A stretch of DNA of 64,000 nucleotides from Trueperella bialowiezensis (GTDB lineage: Bacteria > Actinomycetota > Actinomycetes > Actinomycetales > Actinomycetaceae), in the NCBI RefSeq assembly GCF_900637955.1, contig NZ_LR134476.1, positions 496,001 through 560,000 of the forward strand, given 5' to 3'. The position numbers and the translations under genes are program-made. How positions within the stretch are numbered: position 1 is the first letter of the stretch; each line of letters opens with the position of its first letter. This document shows positions 55,974-64,000 of the stretch, in pieces. A model generated the notes under the pieces. The model worked only from the letters and a program-made list of their open reading frames with translations. It was not told where the DNA came from and made no database searches.

Positions 55974-57155
55974 ATGAGTGAAACAGCAAAATATGTACCC
56001 GACATGATTGCGTGGCGCAGGCATCTGCACATGTATCCGGAAGCTTCTTTTGAGGAGCACGAGACCGTCGCCTATTTGCGTGACGTGCTCACGAAGCGTG
56101 CCCCGAGCGCGAAGCTGTCGAACCCTACACCCACCTCTCTGCTCGCTACCTTTGATACCGGCAAGCCGGGCCCGACGATCGGGATCCGCTCGGACATTGA
56201 CGGGCTCGTCATGCAAGAAGACCGCCCCGATCTTGAGTTCGCATCGCGCAACGAGAATCGGATGCACGGCTGCGGGCATGACGGGCACATGGCCGTTGTG
56301 CTGTCTGCTATGGCCTGGGTGGAAGACAACCTGGCCGATCTTAACGGCCAGGTCGTCGGCATCTTCCAGCACGCTGAAGAAACCCCGCCAGGCGGCGCTA
56401 AGGAAATGGTGGCAACCGGCCTGTTCAATGATTTCGACTTCATTTTCGGGTTCCACCTGTGGTCGACCATGCCCACCGGCCTGATCGACATCAAGGAAGG
56501 CCCGGCGTCAGCCAATTCCGATCTGTGGCAGATGACGTTCACCGGCAAGGGCGCACACGCGTCCACGCCGGAGGATTCGATCTCGCCGGTTATTGCCGCC
56601 GCCAACATGACCAGTCAGCTCATGAGCATCGCCGCGGTACGCGTGAACGGACTGCAGCCCGCCGTCGTCACCACCACCTACATGGAAGCCGGGAGTGCTA
56701 ACGCGCTCAACGTCATCCCACCGACCGCAAAAATCGGTGGCGTGGTACGCACACACTCCGACGACGTGCAGGCGAAGGTCCGCGACGTGATGGGCGACCT
56801 GATTGCCGGCGCGGAGCGAGCCAACCCTGGCATGGAGATCGAGCTCGACTACCTTGTGGGATACCCGATGGTATGGAACGATCCTGCACGCACCGCGATC
56901 GTCCACGAGCTTGCCGAGGAGCGTTTCCCAGGCAAGATCGTCACCGAGCCGGCCATGCTTGGCGGTGAAGACTTCGCCGAGTTCTCCCGCGTGGCCCCGT
57001 CTACTTACGTGTTCGTGGGGGCGGGCAACCCGGATAAGGGGTTCGATGCGGGCCATCACAACCCGCGTTTCGGGATTGACGAGGACTCGCTAGAAATTGC
57101 ATTGCAATTGACCATTGACGTGCTGAAGAATCGCGAGCGCCTCGCCTCCGGCTAG
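55974..57155 (+). CDS. M20-family amidohydrolase (AbgA/AbgB or hippurate hydrolase-like)
   Basis: 393 residues, GAAAGG upstream of the ATG. WRRHLHMYPEASFEEHETV opens the M20D group; metal ligands are in HGCGHDGHMAVVL, FQHAEETPPGGAKEM and the late GGEDFAEFSRVAPS; the dimerisation domain spans about 180-295 (GKGAHASTPEDS). Substrates in this group are N-acyl amino acids or p-aminobenzoyl-glutamate. It follows the AbgT-type transporter by 70 bases on the same strand, indicating a transport-and-cleave pair. Confidence 0.92.
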   Translation: MSETAKYVPDMIAWRRHLHMYPEASFEEHETVAYLRDVLTKRAPSAKLSNPTPTSLLATFDTGKPGPTIGIRSDIDGLVMQEDRPDLEFASRNENRMHGCGHDGHMAVVLSAMAWVEDNLADLNGQVVGIFQHAEETPPGGAKEMVATGLFNDFDFIFGFHLWSTMPTGLIDIKEGPASANSDLWQMTFTGKGAHASTPEDSISPVIAAANMTSQLMSIAAVRVNGLQPAVVTTTYMEAGSANALNVIPPTAKIGGVVRTHSDDVQAKVRDVMGDLIAGAERANPGMEIELDYLVGYPMVWNDPARTAIVHELAEERFPGKIVTEPAMLGGEDFAEFSRVAPSTYVFVGAGNPDKGFDAGHHNPRFGIDEDSLEIALQLTIDVLKNRERLASG

Positions 57156-57177
57156 GCGCCCGCACGCTAAGCAAAAA

Positions 57178-57211
57178 GCCGGGGTGGGAAGTGTGTACTT
57201 CCCGCCCCGGC
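57178..57211. terminator. Bidirectional terminator between the amidohydrolase gene and mgsA
   Basis: A 15-bp stem (gccggggtgggaagt / acttcccgccccggc, one G-T pair) with a 4-base loop. On the minus strand TTTTTGC follows, and on the plus strand AGTTCTTTGTT follows. Confidence 0.85.
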
Positions 57212-57231
57212 AGTTCTTTGTTGGCCGCCTC

Positions 57232-57684
57232 TTAGATGACTGCTTGCTCGGCCTGGTCGATCACGGCGTAAGGATCGCGCATCTGCGGGTTGTACAGTGC
57301 ACGTTCATAGCCGTCTTCGTAGAACAGCGGGCTGCCGACGAGGATGTCGGCGGTTGCGCGGTTCATCGCGACCGGGATGTTGTATTGGGTAGCAAGGCGT
57401 AGCAACGCCTTGACGTCAGGATCGTGCGGCTGTGCCGCTTCGGGATCCCAGAAGAAGAACAGCGCGTCTAGGCGGTCTTCTACGATTCGTGCGCCGATCT
57501 GGGCGTCGCCACCCTTCGGGCCGGATTTCAAGATTTCAACGTCGAGGCCTGTCTCGTTGCGAATCAGCGTCGCCGTCGTTCCCGTACCGCACAAAATGTG
57601 CTCCTTGAGCACGGGGAAATTGTACTGCGTCCATTCCAGCAGTTCCTGCTTCTTACCATCGTGGGCAACAAGCGCGATTCTCAT
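57232..57684 (-). CDS. mgsA: Methylglyoxal synthase
   Basis: 150 residues. [29 protein letters not shown] (phosphate site), [17 protein letters not shown] with the catalytic Asp, and [20 protein letters not shown] are characteristic. It converts dihydroxyacetone phosphate to methylglyoxal, a bypass used under phosphate limitation or sugar-phosphate overload. That fits loosely with the organophosphate uptake locus elsewhere in the window. AGAGG precedes the ATG. Confidence 0.95.
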   Translation of the reverse strand: MRIALVAHDGKKQELLEWTQYNFPVLKEHILCGTGTTATLIRNETGLDVEILKSGPKGGDAQIGARIVEDRLDALFFFWDPEAAQPHDPDVKALLRLATQYNIPVAMNRATADILVGSPLFYEDGYERALYNPQMRDPYAVIDQAEQAVI

Positions 57685-57777
57685 ATGACACCTCTTTCCT
57701 TTTCTTGTGTCAGCCTTACGGCCGAGCCAGGCGGATGCCCGGCAGGGTTCGCGGGCTGTGCCGCGGGCAAGACGAAA

Positions 57778-57800
57778 CCCCTCGGCTTTGTGCCGAGGGG
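57778..57800 (-). terminator. Probable truA terminator
   Basis: CCCCTCGGC (57778-57786) pairs perfectly with GCCGAGGGG (57792-57800) over a 5-base loop; on the minus strand it is followed by TTTCGTC. It is the first classical terminator downstream of truA. Confidence 0.6.
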
Positions 57801-57926
57801 CTTCCTTGCGCAGACCACACTACCGCCGGTGGCGCGCAGACGTAAGTTCTGATCCGGTGATTCTCGCCACCACCGGCCCAGCCGCGCTGGCTCCCACCCT
57901 GTGCCCGGCCCCTTGCCGAGCTTCAG

Positions 57927-57980
57927 ATTGAGATTTTCGCCTGTCTTGCACATAGTTGCAGCGAAACGCAAAATCTCAAT
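57927..57980. repeat. 11-bp inverted repeat directly after truA
   Basis: ATTGAGATTTT (57927-57937) and AAAATCTCAAT (57970-57980) form a perfect AT-rich dyad around a 32-base centre; TTTTCGC and GCGAAA inside it add a partial second stem. It begins 12 bases beyond the truA stop. Confidence 0.5.
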
Positions 57981-57991
57981 TTGAATCTCGC

Positions 57992-58888
57992 TCAACCCCT
58001 GTTACCTCGGTATCGGCGAGCCGCGCGGGCCTGTTGTGCGTAGTTTGCCGGATCCGGATAGCCAACTTCCTCCAAGGTGAGCGGGTGAGCCGGTGCCACA
58101 ATCACTTCTCCAGTGCGAGCAGCCTCCGCAAGCCTGTGTGCTGGCCAGTCTTCGCTACGGGCTCCCCTGCCGACCTCGATCAGAGTGCCCATGAGCGTAC
58201 GCACCTGCGAGTGGCAGAACGCATCACCCTTCGCATAACCGACAATCAACCCGCCACCGCCAGTCTCACAACTAGCCCCACCGGCTGCGCTCCCAGCGCT
58301 TTCTCGGCGAAAGCCGAGGTCTAACAGCGTCCGCACGGTGGACGCTCCTTCGCGTGGCTTACAAAAGGACAAAAAGTCATGTTCACCTAGTAGTGGCTGG
58401 GCTGCCCGGTTCATTGCGTCGACATCGAGCTCGCTCTCCAGCCACAGCACGTCTGAGCGGCGGGGATCCCAGTTCGCCACGCCGTCGGCGATCCGGTAGG
58501 AATAGCTGCGCCACAGCGCGGAAAAGCGGGCGTCAAAATCGCTACTTACCTCTATTGCACGTTTGACGACGACGTCCGTATACCCGGGCGGCCCATCCGC
58601 GCCCCGGGCGGTGATCGCGTTGAGTTTGCGCACGAGCGACTCCCCCGGCTCCCGGTCGGAACGCCCGGGAAGCCTAGCCCATGCGCTTTCGGCCACGTCG
58701 AAGTGTGCGGTCTGCCCGGCGGCATGCACGCCCGCGTCGGTACGCCCGGCCACGGTGAGAACAATTGGCTCCTGCAACACCATCGAGAGAGCTTCTTCGA
58801 GCACGCCTTGCACGGTGCGCAGGCCGGGTTGGGCGGCCCAGCCGTGAAAGCCCGCGCCGTCGTAACTGAGGTCAATCCGAATTCGCAT
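57992..58888 (-). CDS. truA: tRNA pseudouridine(38-40) synthase
   Basis: 298 residues. IDLSYDGAGFHGWAAQPGLRTVQGVLE opens TruA; the catalytic Asp lies in VAGRTDAGVHAAGQTAHFD; HDFLSFCKPREG and QVRTLMGTLIEVGRG are further conserved blocks. An internal 40-residue stretch (NAITARGADGPPGYTDVV and around) is slightly longer than in E. coli. It modifies U38-U40 of the anticodon stem. The gene stands apart from rplQ-rpoA, which it often follows in other bacteria, by about 4 kb. Confidence 0.95.
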   Translation of the reverse strand: MRIRIDLSYDGAGFHGWAAQPGLRTVQGVLEEALSMVLQEPIVLTVAGRTDAGVHAAGQTAHFDVAESAWARLPGRSDREPGESLVRKLNAITARGADGPPGYTDVVVKRAIEVSSDFDARFSALWRSYSYRIADGVANWDPRRSDVLWLESELDVDAMNRAAQPLLGEHDFLSFCKPREGASTVRTLLDLGFRRESAGSAAGGASCETGGGGLIVGYAKGDAFCHSQVRTLMGTLIEVGRGARSEDWPAHRLAEAARTGEVIVAPAHPLTLEEVGYPDPANYAQQARAARRYRGNRG

Positions 58889-58953
58889 GTTCCCAGCCTA
58901 CGGCGCGCCCGGAGATTATCCCAGATCGGCGTTTTTGCGCTACCGTCTAACGT

Positions 58954-59748
58954 ATGGAACAAGAAGGGACACTGGTGACGCTGTCCGTTGATTGCGGCGG
59001 GGGCGGCATTAAGTCGACCCTGTTGGATGCGGGCGGCTTCCAGATCAGTGGCGTGGTGCGCACGCCTGTTCCATACCCGTTCTCACCAGCTGATTTGCTG
59101 CACGTGGTGGAAGATCAGCTCGCACAAATTGGGGAAGGAACCCCGGCTCACATTGACCGGATTACTCTGGGAATGCCCGGGATGATTCGCCGCGGAGTGG
59201 TCGTCTATACCCCGCATTACATTCGCCGAGCCGGGCCGCACACACGGATTTTGCCGAATCTCGAGCATGCCTGGACTGGTCAGGATATGCAGGCCGCTCT
59301 CGAAGCACGCTTCGGCGTCCCAGCGCTTGTTCTCAACGACGCCGAAGTTGCCGCAGCAGGTATTGTGTCCGGGCGCGGACTGGAACTCGTGCTCACGTTG
59401 GGCACCGGGCTTGGTTCTGCTTTTCTTGACGACGGCGTGCTCGCACCTCACTTAGAGATTTCACACGCTCCGATGCGGTGGGGTCTCGTTTACGACGACG
59501 TCGTGGGCGAACATGAACGGATCCGGCTTGGTGATTCGGCGTGGTCGCGTCGCGTGCTTAAGGCGGTGGAGTCGCTGTGGCCGGTGTTCCGCTGGGATGC
59601 CCTCTACATTGGCGGTGGTAATGCCTGCCGTATTTCAGATTCGGTGCGTGCGCGTATGCCAGAAGTTAATTTTGTGCCGAACATGGCGGGCATGCAGGGC
59701 GGGGTGCGCGCTTGGTCGATGGTCAGCCGTGAGGATCGCGCACTTTAA
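58954..59748 (+). CDS. ROK-family protein, polyphosphate-glucokinase-like
   Basis: 264 residues from the ATG at 58954; a GTG at 58975 with AGGGA upstream is an equally good start. The ATP/phosphate motif is SVDCGGGGIKSTLLDAGG, the substrate region ITLGMPGMIRRG, the expected catalytic Asp in LVLNDAEVAAAG, and the phosphate-2 loop LTLGTGLGSAFLDDG; WDALYIGGGNACRI matches the adenosine motif. It resembles actinobacterial polyphosphate/ATP glucokinases but is divergent, so sugar and phosphate donor are uncertain. Confidence 0.78.
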   Translation: MEQEGTLVTLSVDCGGGGIKSTLLDAGGFQISGVVRTPVPYPFSPADLLHVVEDQLAQIGEGTPAHIDRITLGMPGMIRRGVVVYTPHYIRRAGPHTRILPNLEHAWTGQDMQAALEARFGVPALVLNDAEVAAAGIVSGRGLELVLTLGTGLGSAFLDDGVLAPHLEISHAPMRWGLVYDDVVGEHERIRLGDSAWSRRVLKAVESLWPVFRWDALYIGGGNACRISDSVRARMPEVNFVPNMAGMQGGVRAWSMVSREDRAL

Positions 59749-59882
59749 AATTATCGCGCTTCGCGTAGGCGTTGTGGCTCCGTTAGACATCTCACGCGAA
59801 CCACCTTGAATAGTTATACGCGCCTGCGCATATACTTGGGGTTAGTTTCGCGCCGTTGGCGCCTGCACACTTTGGAGGAAAA

Positions 59883-60794
59883 ATGAAGCGCATCGCAGCG
59901 GCCATCACGGCCGCAACACTCGCACTAGCACTGGCCGCCTGTTCTGACAGCGATTCCGGTTCTGGCAACACGGGATCCGAGGCACCTCAGGAAGGCTACC
60001 TCGCCACCGATCTTTCCGGCGTGAAGAAGGTCGACGAGATCGCGGCCATGGTCCCCGAATCGGTAGCTGCCGATGGCAAGCTCACAGTGGGCACGAATAT
60101 TTTCTTTGCCCCCGCCGAATTCTATGCCCCTGACGGCGTGACTCCGCAGGGCTACGACATCGACATGGGCAAGGCAATCGCCCAGGTGCTCGGTCTTGAA
60201 TACGAGGTTCAGCAGGCCGAGTTCGCCTCGATCATTCCGGGTATCGGCACCCGCTACGAGATCGGTATCGCGAACTTTACGATCAATGCCGAACGTCAAG
60301 AGACTGTCAACATGCTCCAGTATTTCGAGGCCGGATCCGCATGGGCAGTCCCCCAAGGGAACCCGAAGGGCTTCGACCCTGCTGACGTGTGCGGCAAGGT
60401 CATCGGAGTCCAGTCCGGCACCTACCAAGACGAGGTGCTTGCCGAGATGAACACGACGACGTGCGCGAGCAACCCGATCCAGGTTCAGCAACTGTCCGAA
60501 CAGTCGGCTGTGACGATGCGCGTGGCCTCAGGTCAGATCGATGCCATGTACACCGATTCGCCCGTCGCCGATTACGCCGCATCCATCACGGATGGCAAGG
60601 TGGAACGTGTTGGCGAAGTGGAAGACTCGGCGGGCTTCGGCGTCGTCGTCGCTAAAGACGATGCTGAACTGACTGCCGCTATCGAAGCCGCAATGAACCA
60701 CCTGATGGAAGAAGGCCACATGGCTGACATCTTCGCAACCTGGGGTATCACCGAGGGCGTGTCGACGAAGGTGGCTGTCAACCCGGCAAGCTAA
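59883..60794 (+). CDS. Amino-acid ABC importer substrate-binding lipoprotein
   Basis: 303 residues from the ATG at 59883, GGAGG upstream. A lipoprotein signal with lipobox LAAC (Cys20) is followed by a Ser/Asp/Gly linker. The type-2 binding-protein fold has GKLTVGTNIFFAPAEFY, GYDIDMGKAIAQVLGLEYE, IGIANFTINAERQETVNM and VIGVQSGTYQDEV, typical of the polar amino-acid family 3 proteins. Linked to the permease and ATPase genes that follow. Confidence 0.93.
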   Translation: MKRIAAAITAATLALALAACSDSDSGSGNTGSEAPQEGYLATDLSGVKKVDEIAAMVPESVAADGKLTVGTNIFFAPAEFYAPDGVTPQGYDIDMGKAIAQVLGLEYEVQQAEFASIIPGIGTRYEIGIANFTINAERQETVNMLQYFEAGSAWAVPQGNPKGFDPADVCGKVIGVQSGTYQDEVLAEMNTTTCASNPIQVQQLSEQSAVTMRVASGQIDAMYTDSPVADYAASITDGKVERVGEVEDSAGFGVVVAKDDAELTAAIEAAMNHLMEEGHMADIFATWGITEGVSTKVAVNPAS

Positions 60795-60822
60795 CCGGAG
60801 CCTGCCCACCAAAGGAGAATTC

Positions 60823-61812
60823 ATGCACCGCAAGAAAGGCGAGTCGATCGAGCTTATCGACGCCGTACCCGTTCGCCACTGGGGCCGCTACATTTCGGCG
60901 CTCATCGCCGCAATCGTGGCCGTCATGATCGCCAACGCGCTGATCACCAACCCTAACTGGCATTGGGACGTCGTGTGGGAGAACCTGTTCCGCCCCGAAG
61001 TCATGCGGGCCGTGGGCTGGACCCTCGCCCTGACGGTCGGAGCCATGGTGCTCGGCATCATCATGGCGGTGACGATGGCGATCATGCGCCGCTCCACCAA
61101 TCCCGTTCTACGTGGGGTGGCGATGGCCTACATCTGGTTCTTCCGCGGCACGCCAATCTACACGCAGCTGATCTTCTGGGGTTTGATCGGAACCCTGTAC
61201 ACGACGATCACCGTGGGCATTCCGTGGACGAGCGTCGAGTTCTTCACGATCGACCCGAACCGGCTCGTACCCGGTGATCTGCAGCGCACCATGTTCATCT
61301 ACGCTGTGCTTGGCCTCGGGCTGAACGAGGGCGCCTACCTGTCGGAGATCGTGCGCTCCGGGCTCAACTCGGTCGACGCCGGCCAAGAAGAGGCCGCACG
61401 AGCGCTCGGCATGTCGCGTTCTCAGGTGTTGCGCCGGATCATTTTCCCGCAGGCGATGCGCGTGATCATTCCGCCTACGGGCAACGAGACGATTTCGATG
61501 CTGAAGACGACGTCGCTCGTCTCGGCCGTCCCTTTCACTCTCGACCTCACGTACGTTACGAACGCCATGGGCTTCGCCGCGCTGCGGCCTATCCCCTGGC
61601 TACTGATCGCCGTGATCTGGTACCTCGTGATCACATCTGTGCTCATGGTTGGCCAGCATTTCATCGAACAGTACTACGGTAAGGGCGTGAAAGACGCGAA
61701 CGTTGACACCCTGTCCCGGCGAGGCAAGGCGCGGCTGCGCAAGTCGCGCCAGGCTGCGATCAACTCGGCAGGTACTACCTCCGACGACCCGTTCATCGAG
61801 TACACCCCGTAA
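60823..61812 (+). CDS. Amino-acid ABC importer permease (His/Glu/Gln family)
   Basis: 329 residues, AAAGGAGA before the ATG. The HisM-type membrane domain (about 60-290) has the EAA loop [28 protein letters not shown] with five or six helices. A basic cytoplasmic tail of about 35 residues follows. It is presumably a homodimeric channel, as no second permease gene is present. Confidence 0.94.
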   Translation: MHRKKGESIELIDAVPVRHWGRYISALIAAIVAVMIANALITNPNWHWDVVWENLFRPEVMRAVGWTLALTVGAMVLGIIMAVTMAIMRRSTNPVLRGVAMAYIWFFRGTPIYTQLIFWGLIGTLYTTITVGIPWTSVEFFTIDPNRLVPGDLQRTMFIYAVLGLGLNEGAYLSEIVRSGLNSVDAGQEEAARALGMSRSQVLRRIIFPQAMRVIIPPTGNETISMLKTTSLVSAVPFTLDLTYVTNAMGFAALRPIPWLLIAVIWYLVITSVLMVGQHFIEQYYGKGVKDANVDTLSRRGKARLRKSRQAAINSAGTTSDDPFIEYTP

Positions 61813-61826
61813 GGAAGGGCGAAGCA

Positions 61827-62588
61827 ATGCAGAACATGGTAGAAGTGCGTGACGTTCACAAGTTTTTTGGGGACCTGCACGTGCTGCGCGGGGTGAGTTT
61901 CGACGTCGCACGAGGATCAGTCACCACGATTCTCGGCCCGTCTGGATCTGGTAAATCCACGATCTTGCGTTGTATCAACGTGCTCGAACCGATTCAGGCC
62001 GGGTCGATCGTCGTCGACGGCGAACTTATGGGTTACGAAGAACGTAACGGTAAGCTTTACGAGCTGAGTGACAAGGCAATCGCGAAGCAGCGCAGCCATA
62101 TCGGCATGGTGTTCCAACGGTTCAACCTGTTTCCACACATGACAGCGTTGGAGAACGTTATGGAGGCTCCGGTCCAGGTCAAGGGGTTGAGCCAAGACGA
62201 GGCGAAAGCCGCGGCGAACGAGTTGCTGGCGCAGGTCGGCCTGGCGGATCGTGCCGAACACTATCCCAGTGAGCTTTCTGGCGGCCAGCAGCAACGCGTG
62301 GCGATCGCCCGGGCGTTGGCCATGGAGCCAGAGCTCATGCTTTTTGACGAGCCTACATCTGCACTTGACCCGGAGCTCGTCGGTGAGGTTCTTGCTGTCA
62401 TGAAGAACCTGGCAGCTCAGGGTATGACGATGGTGGTGGTCACCCACGAAGTGGGCTTCGCCCGCGAAGTCTCCGATCAGGTGATTCTCATGGACGAGGG
62501 AATGATCGTCGAGGCCGGATCGCCTGCAGACATTTTTGATAATCCGAAGAACCCGCGTACGAAGGATTTCCTCGGCAAGGTGCTCTAA
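61827..62588 (+). CDS. Amino-acid ABC importer ATP-binding protein
   Basis: 253 residues, GGAAGGG upstream. Walker [15 protein letters not shown]-loop [19 protein letters not shown], signature [16 protein letters not shown], Walker [20 protein letters not shown] and switch [12 protein letters not shown] are the GlnQ/HisP class. Completes the three-gene importer at 59.9-62.6 kb. Confidence 0.95.
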   Translation: MQNMVEVRDVHKFFGDLHVLRGVSFDVARGSVTTILGPSGSGKSTILRCINVLEPIQAGSIVVDGELMGYEERNGKLYELSDKAIAKQRSHIGMVFQRFNLFPHMTALENVMEAPVQVKGLSQDEAKAAANELLAQVGLADRAEHYPSELSGGQQQRVAIARALAMEPELMLFDEPTSALDPELVGEVLAVMKNLAAQGMTMVVVTHEVGFAREVSDQVILMDEGMIVEAGSPADIFDNPKNPRTKDFLGKVL

Positions 62589-62603
62589 AAGATACACAGC
62601 AGC

Positions 62604-62638
62604 AGGTGGCCCGGTGTTTTTCAAACACCGGGCCACCT
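62604..62638. terminator. Hairpin between the importer operon and rplQ
   Basis: A perfect 16-bp stem (aggtggcccggtgttt / aaacaccgggccacct) with a 3-base loop between convergent genes. Neither strand has a U-run after it, but stability and position support shared termination. Confidence 0.65.
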
Positions 62639-62666
62639 GTATGTCAGCGAGCGCTATCGCGCCTAA

Positions 62667-63248
62667 TTACTTGCTGTCAGCCTCGTCAGCGGAATCAGCG
62701 CTTGGAGCCGAGTCAGCCGACTCAGCGGAGTCTGCCGACTCCGGTGAATCAGCACTCGGCGCCGACTCAGCGCTCTCGGCGCTCTCGGCACTTTCAGCAG
62801 ACTCTGCCGACTGTGCAGCCTCTTCCTCAGCGGCAGCAGCCTTCTGTGCAGCCTTCTCCGCTTCCTTAACAACTGCCTGCTTCGGCGACACCGGCTCAAG
62901 CACGAGCTCAACCATCGCCATCGGCGCGTTGTCGCCCTTACGGTGCGGAAGCTTCGTCAGGCGAGTGTAGCCGCCGTTACGCTCCGCAAACTTCGGAGCG
63001 AGCTCCTCGAATAGAATGTAGGCGCTCTCGCGGTCACCGAGAACCTTGAGGGCCAGACGACGATTGTACGTGTCACCCTTCTTAGCCTTAGTGATGAGCT
63101 TTTCCATGTGCGGACGCACCCGGCGTGCACGAGCCTCCGTGGTCACCACGGCCTCATTGTGGATGAGAGCCTTGCACAGGTTAGCAATAATCTTACGCTC
63201 GTTGGCCGGGCTGCCTCCGAGACGTGGACCCTTCGCGGGTTTGGGCAT
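62667..63248 (-). CDS. rplQ: Large ribosomal subunit protein bL17 with a long Ser-Ala-acidic tail
   Basis: 193 residues. Residues 1-120 are normal bL17: KPAKGPRLGGSPANERKIIANLCKALI, VTTEARARRVRPHMEKLI, YNRRLALKVLGDRESAYILF, NGGYTRLTKLPHRKGDNAPMA and VELVLEP. From about 122 an Ala/Glu/Lys-rich linker leads into a tail (147-193) made of SAE, SAD and SPE triplets. Actinobacterial bL17 often has an acidic Ala-rich extension; this repeat form is more regular. Follows rpoA on the same strand. Confidence 0.96.
   Translation of the reverse strand: MPKPAKGPRLGGSPANERKIIANLCKALIHNEAVVTTEARARRVRPHMEKLITKAKKGDTYNRRLALKVLGDRESAYILFEELAPKFAERNGGYTRLTKLPHRKGDNAPMAMVELVLEPVSPKQAVVKEAEKAAQKAAAAEEEAAQSAESAESAESAESAESAPSADSPESADSAESADSAPSADSADEADSK
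62670..62810 (-). repeat. Nine-base in-frame repeats encoding the bL17 tail
   Basis: Within rplQ, short units encoding SAE/SAD recur about a dozen times with synonymous variation (tcagcg, tcagcc, tctgcc). The variation argues that the repeat is maintained as protein rather than being a recent slippage product. Confidence 0.6.
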
Positions 63249-63319
63249 GATTTCTCCTAAAATTTTCCATGCGGCTAGACGCTAAGCCATCGCCGCCACC
63301 CCATGGGGCGAATCCAGAC

Positions 63320-64000
63320 TTATGCGTCGTCGCTGAACTGCATGCCGTAGGATTCTTCACCGAACCCGGACATGTAGCCGGCAGGCGAATCCTTCAAACG
63401 CAGATCAAGCTTGGCAAGCTCGTCCTTAACATCCTCGATTGACTTCGCACCGAAGTTACGAATATCAAGAAGATCAGCTTCAGAACGCATCACAAGTTCA
63501 CCGATCGTGTGAATACCTTCACGCTGCAGACAGTTCTGCGAACGAGCAGGCAGATTCAAGATCGTGATCGGGTGCTGCAGGTCCGAGGACTGCTGCTCGA
63601 CAACCGGGGCTTCCTTCAGTTCGAGGCCTTCGACTTCTTCGTTCAGCTCGGTGGTCAGCCCGAACAGTTCGACGAGCGTCTTACCGGCTGACGCAAACGC
63701 GTCACGAGGCGCAGTGGACGGCTTGGTCTCGACGTCGACGATCAGCTTGTCGAAATCGGTACGCTGGCCCACACGGGTGGCCTCCACCTTGTAGGAAACC
63801 TTGACGACAGGCGAGTAGATCGAATCAATCGGGATCCGACCGATCTCGTAGTCCGGGGAGTTGTTCTGCGCGGCAGAGACATACCCGCGGCCACGCTCGA
63901 CAGTCAGGTCAACCTCGATCTTGCCCTTGTCATTCAACGTGGCAATAACCAGATCCGGGTTGTGGATTTCCACGCCCGACGGCGGGGTGATATCCGAAGC
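63320..64000 (-). CDS. rpoA: DNA-directed RNA polymerase subunit alpha, C-terminal two thirds (cut by window edge)
   Basis: The frame is open to the right edge ([10 protein letters not shown] before [12 protein letters not shown]), so the N-terminus lies outside. Present are the end of the assembly domain ([29 protein letters not shown]), the acidic linker, and the alpha-CTD with [18 protein letters not shown] and [20 protein letters not shown], which binds UP elements and activators. rplQ follows 71 bases downstream as in the usual ribosomal operon. Confidence 0.97.
   Translation of the reverse strand, partial: ASDITPPSGVEIHNPDLVIATLNDKGKIEVDLTVERGRGYVSAAQNNSPDYEIGRIPIDSIYSPVVKVSYKVEATRVGQRTDFDKLIVDVETKPSTAPRDAFASAGKTLVELFGLTTELNEEVEGLELKEAPVVEQQSSDLQHPITILNLPARSQNCLQREGIHTIGELVMRSEADLLDIRNFGAKSIEDVKDELAKLDLRLKDSPAGYMSGFGEESYGMQFSDDA

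Larger units (their letters stand above)
57685..57991. other. Intergenic region downstream of truA: two hairpin structures, no gene
   Basis: 307 bases between truA and mgsA. It holds the inverted repeat at 57927-57980 and the terminator hairpin at 57778-57800. A minus-strand open frame of 104 codons starts with TTG over the truA stop, but it runs through both hairpins and shows no recognisable composition, so I do not call it. Confidence 0.6.

Noticed and set aside
57681-57995. 104-codon minus-strand frame starting TTG over the truA stop
   Set aside because: It passes through an inverted repeat and the probable truA terminator, and the protein has no recognisable features.

Overview
The window reads as a contiguous piece of a chromosome from a moderately GC-rich actinobacterium. 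The support is a WhiB-family [4Fe-4S] regulator, a paired guaB/guaB3 set, a perM-like (DUF6350) gene next to sucCD and purH as in mycobacteria, and the alr–tsaE–tsaB–rimI / tsaD / groES / whiB / guaB neighbourhood. Pta-AckA, methylglyoxal synthase and a very large 2-hydroxyacyl-CoA dehydratase activator protein point to a fermentative or facultative lifestyle. A member of the Actinomycetaceae (Trueperella/Arcanobacterium-like) is my best guess. That placement is inference from gene content, not from a search.

Layout. 1–7.2 kb (minus strand): start of purH, a MacB/FtsX-type ABC exporter pair, perM-like membrane gene, sucD-sucC. 7.3–16 kb (minus): acyltransferase, pcrA helicase, an alpha/beta hydrolase, guaA, a pseudouridine synthase. 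16–19 kb (plus): pta-ackA, followed by a terminator and a symmetric array of four 11-bp sites. 19–24 kb (minus): a giant activase/dehydratase fusion, divergent from a tetR gene, with two matching palindromic operators between them. 24–29 kb: GNAT acetyltransferase, pentulose-phosphate epimerase, an intergenic repeat region, fumC, guaB3.

28.9–36.2 kb (plus) is the most distinctive block. An exonuclease gene is translationally coupled to a three-gene ABC importer (binding protein, fused permease, ATPase). This is followed by a sensor kinase that has no extracytoplasmic sensor domain, an OmpR-type regulator, and a GlpT/UhpT/PgtP-type organophosphate antiporter. I read this as an organophosphate or sugar-phosphate sensing and uptake locus in which the importer or its binding protein may act as the sensor.

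36.3–50.5 kb: guaB, whiB (two tandem palindromes upstream), groES under a CIRCE element, a THUMP-like methyltransferase, tsaD, sdhCAB, then a tightly overlapping operon nnr–alr–tsaE–(membrane protein)–tsaB–rimI. The sdh operon separates tsaD from its usual rimI/tsaB/tsaE partners. 50.6–54 kb: coaA, glmM, rplM-rpsI. 54.3–57.7 kb: AbgT-family transporter with an M20 amidohydrolase, then mgsA. 58–62.6 kb: truA, a ROK/polyphosphate-glucokinase-like protein, and a polar amino-acid ABC importer. 62.7–64 kb: rplQ with an unusual Ser-Ala-acidic tail, and rpoA running off the window end.

I saw no tRNA, rRNA, CRISPR array, insertion sequence or prophage.
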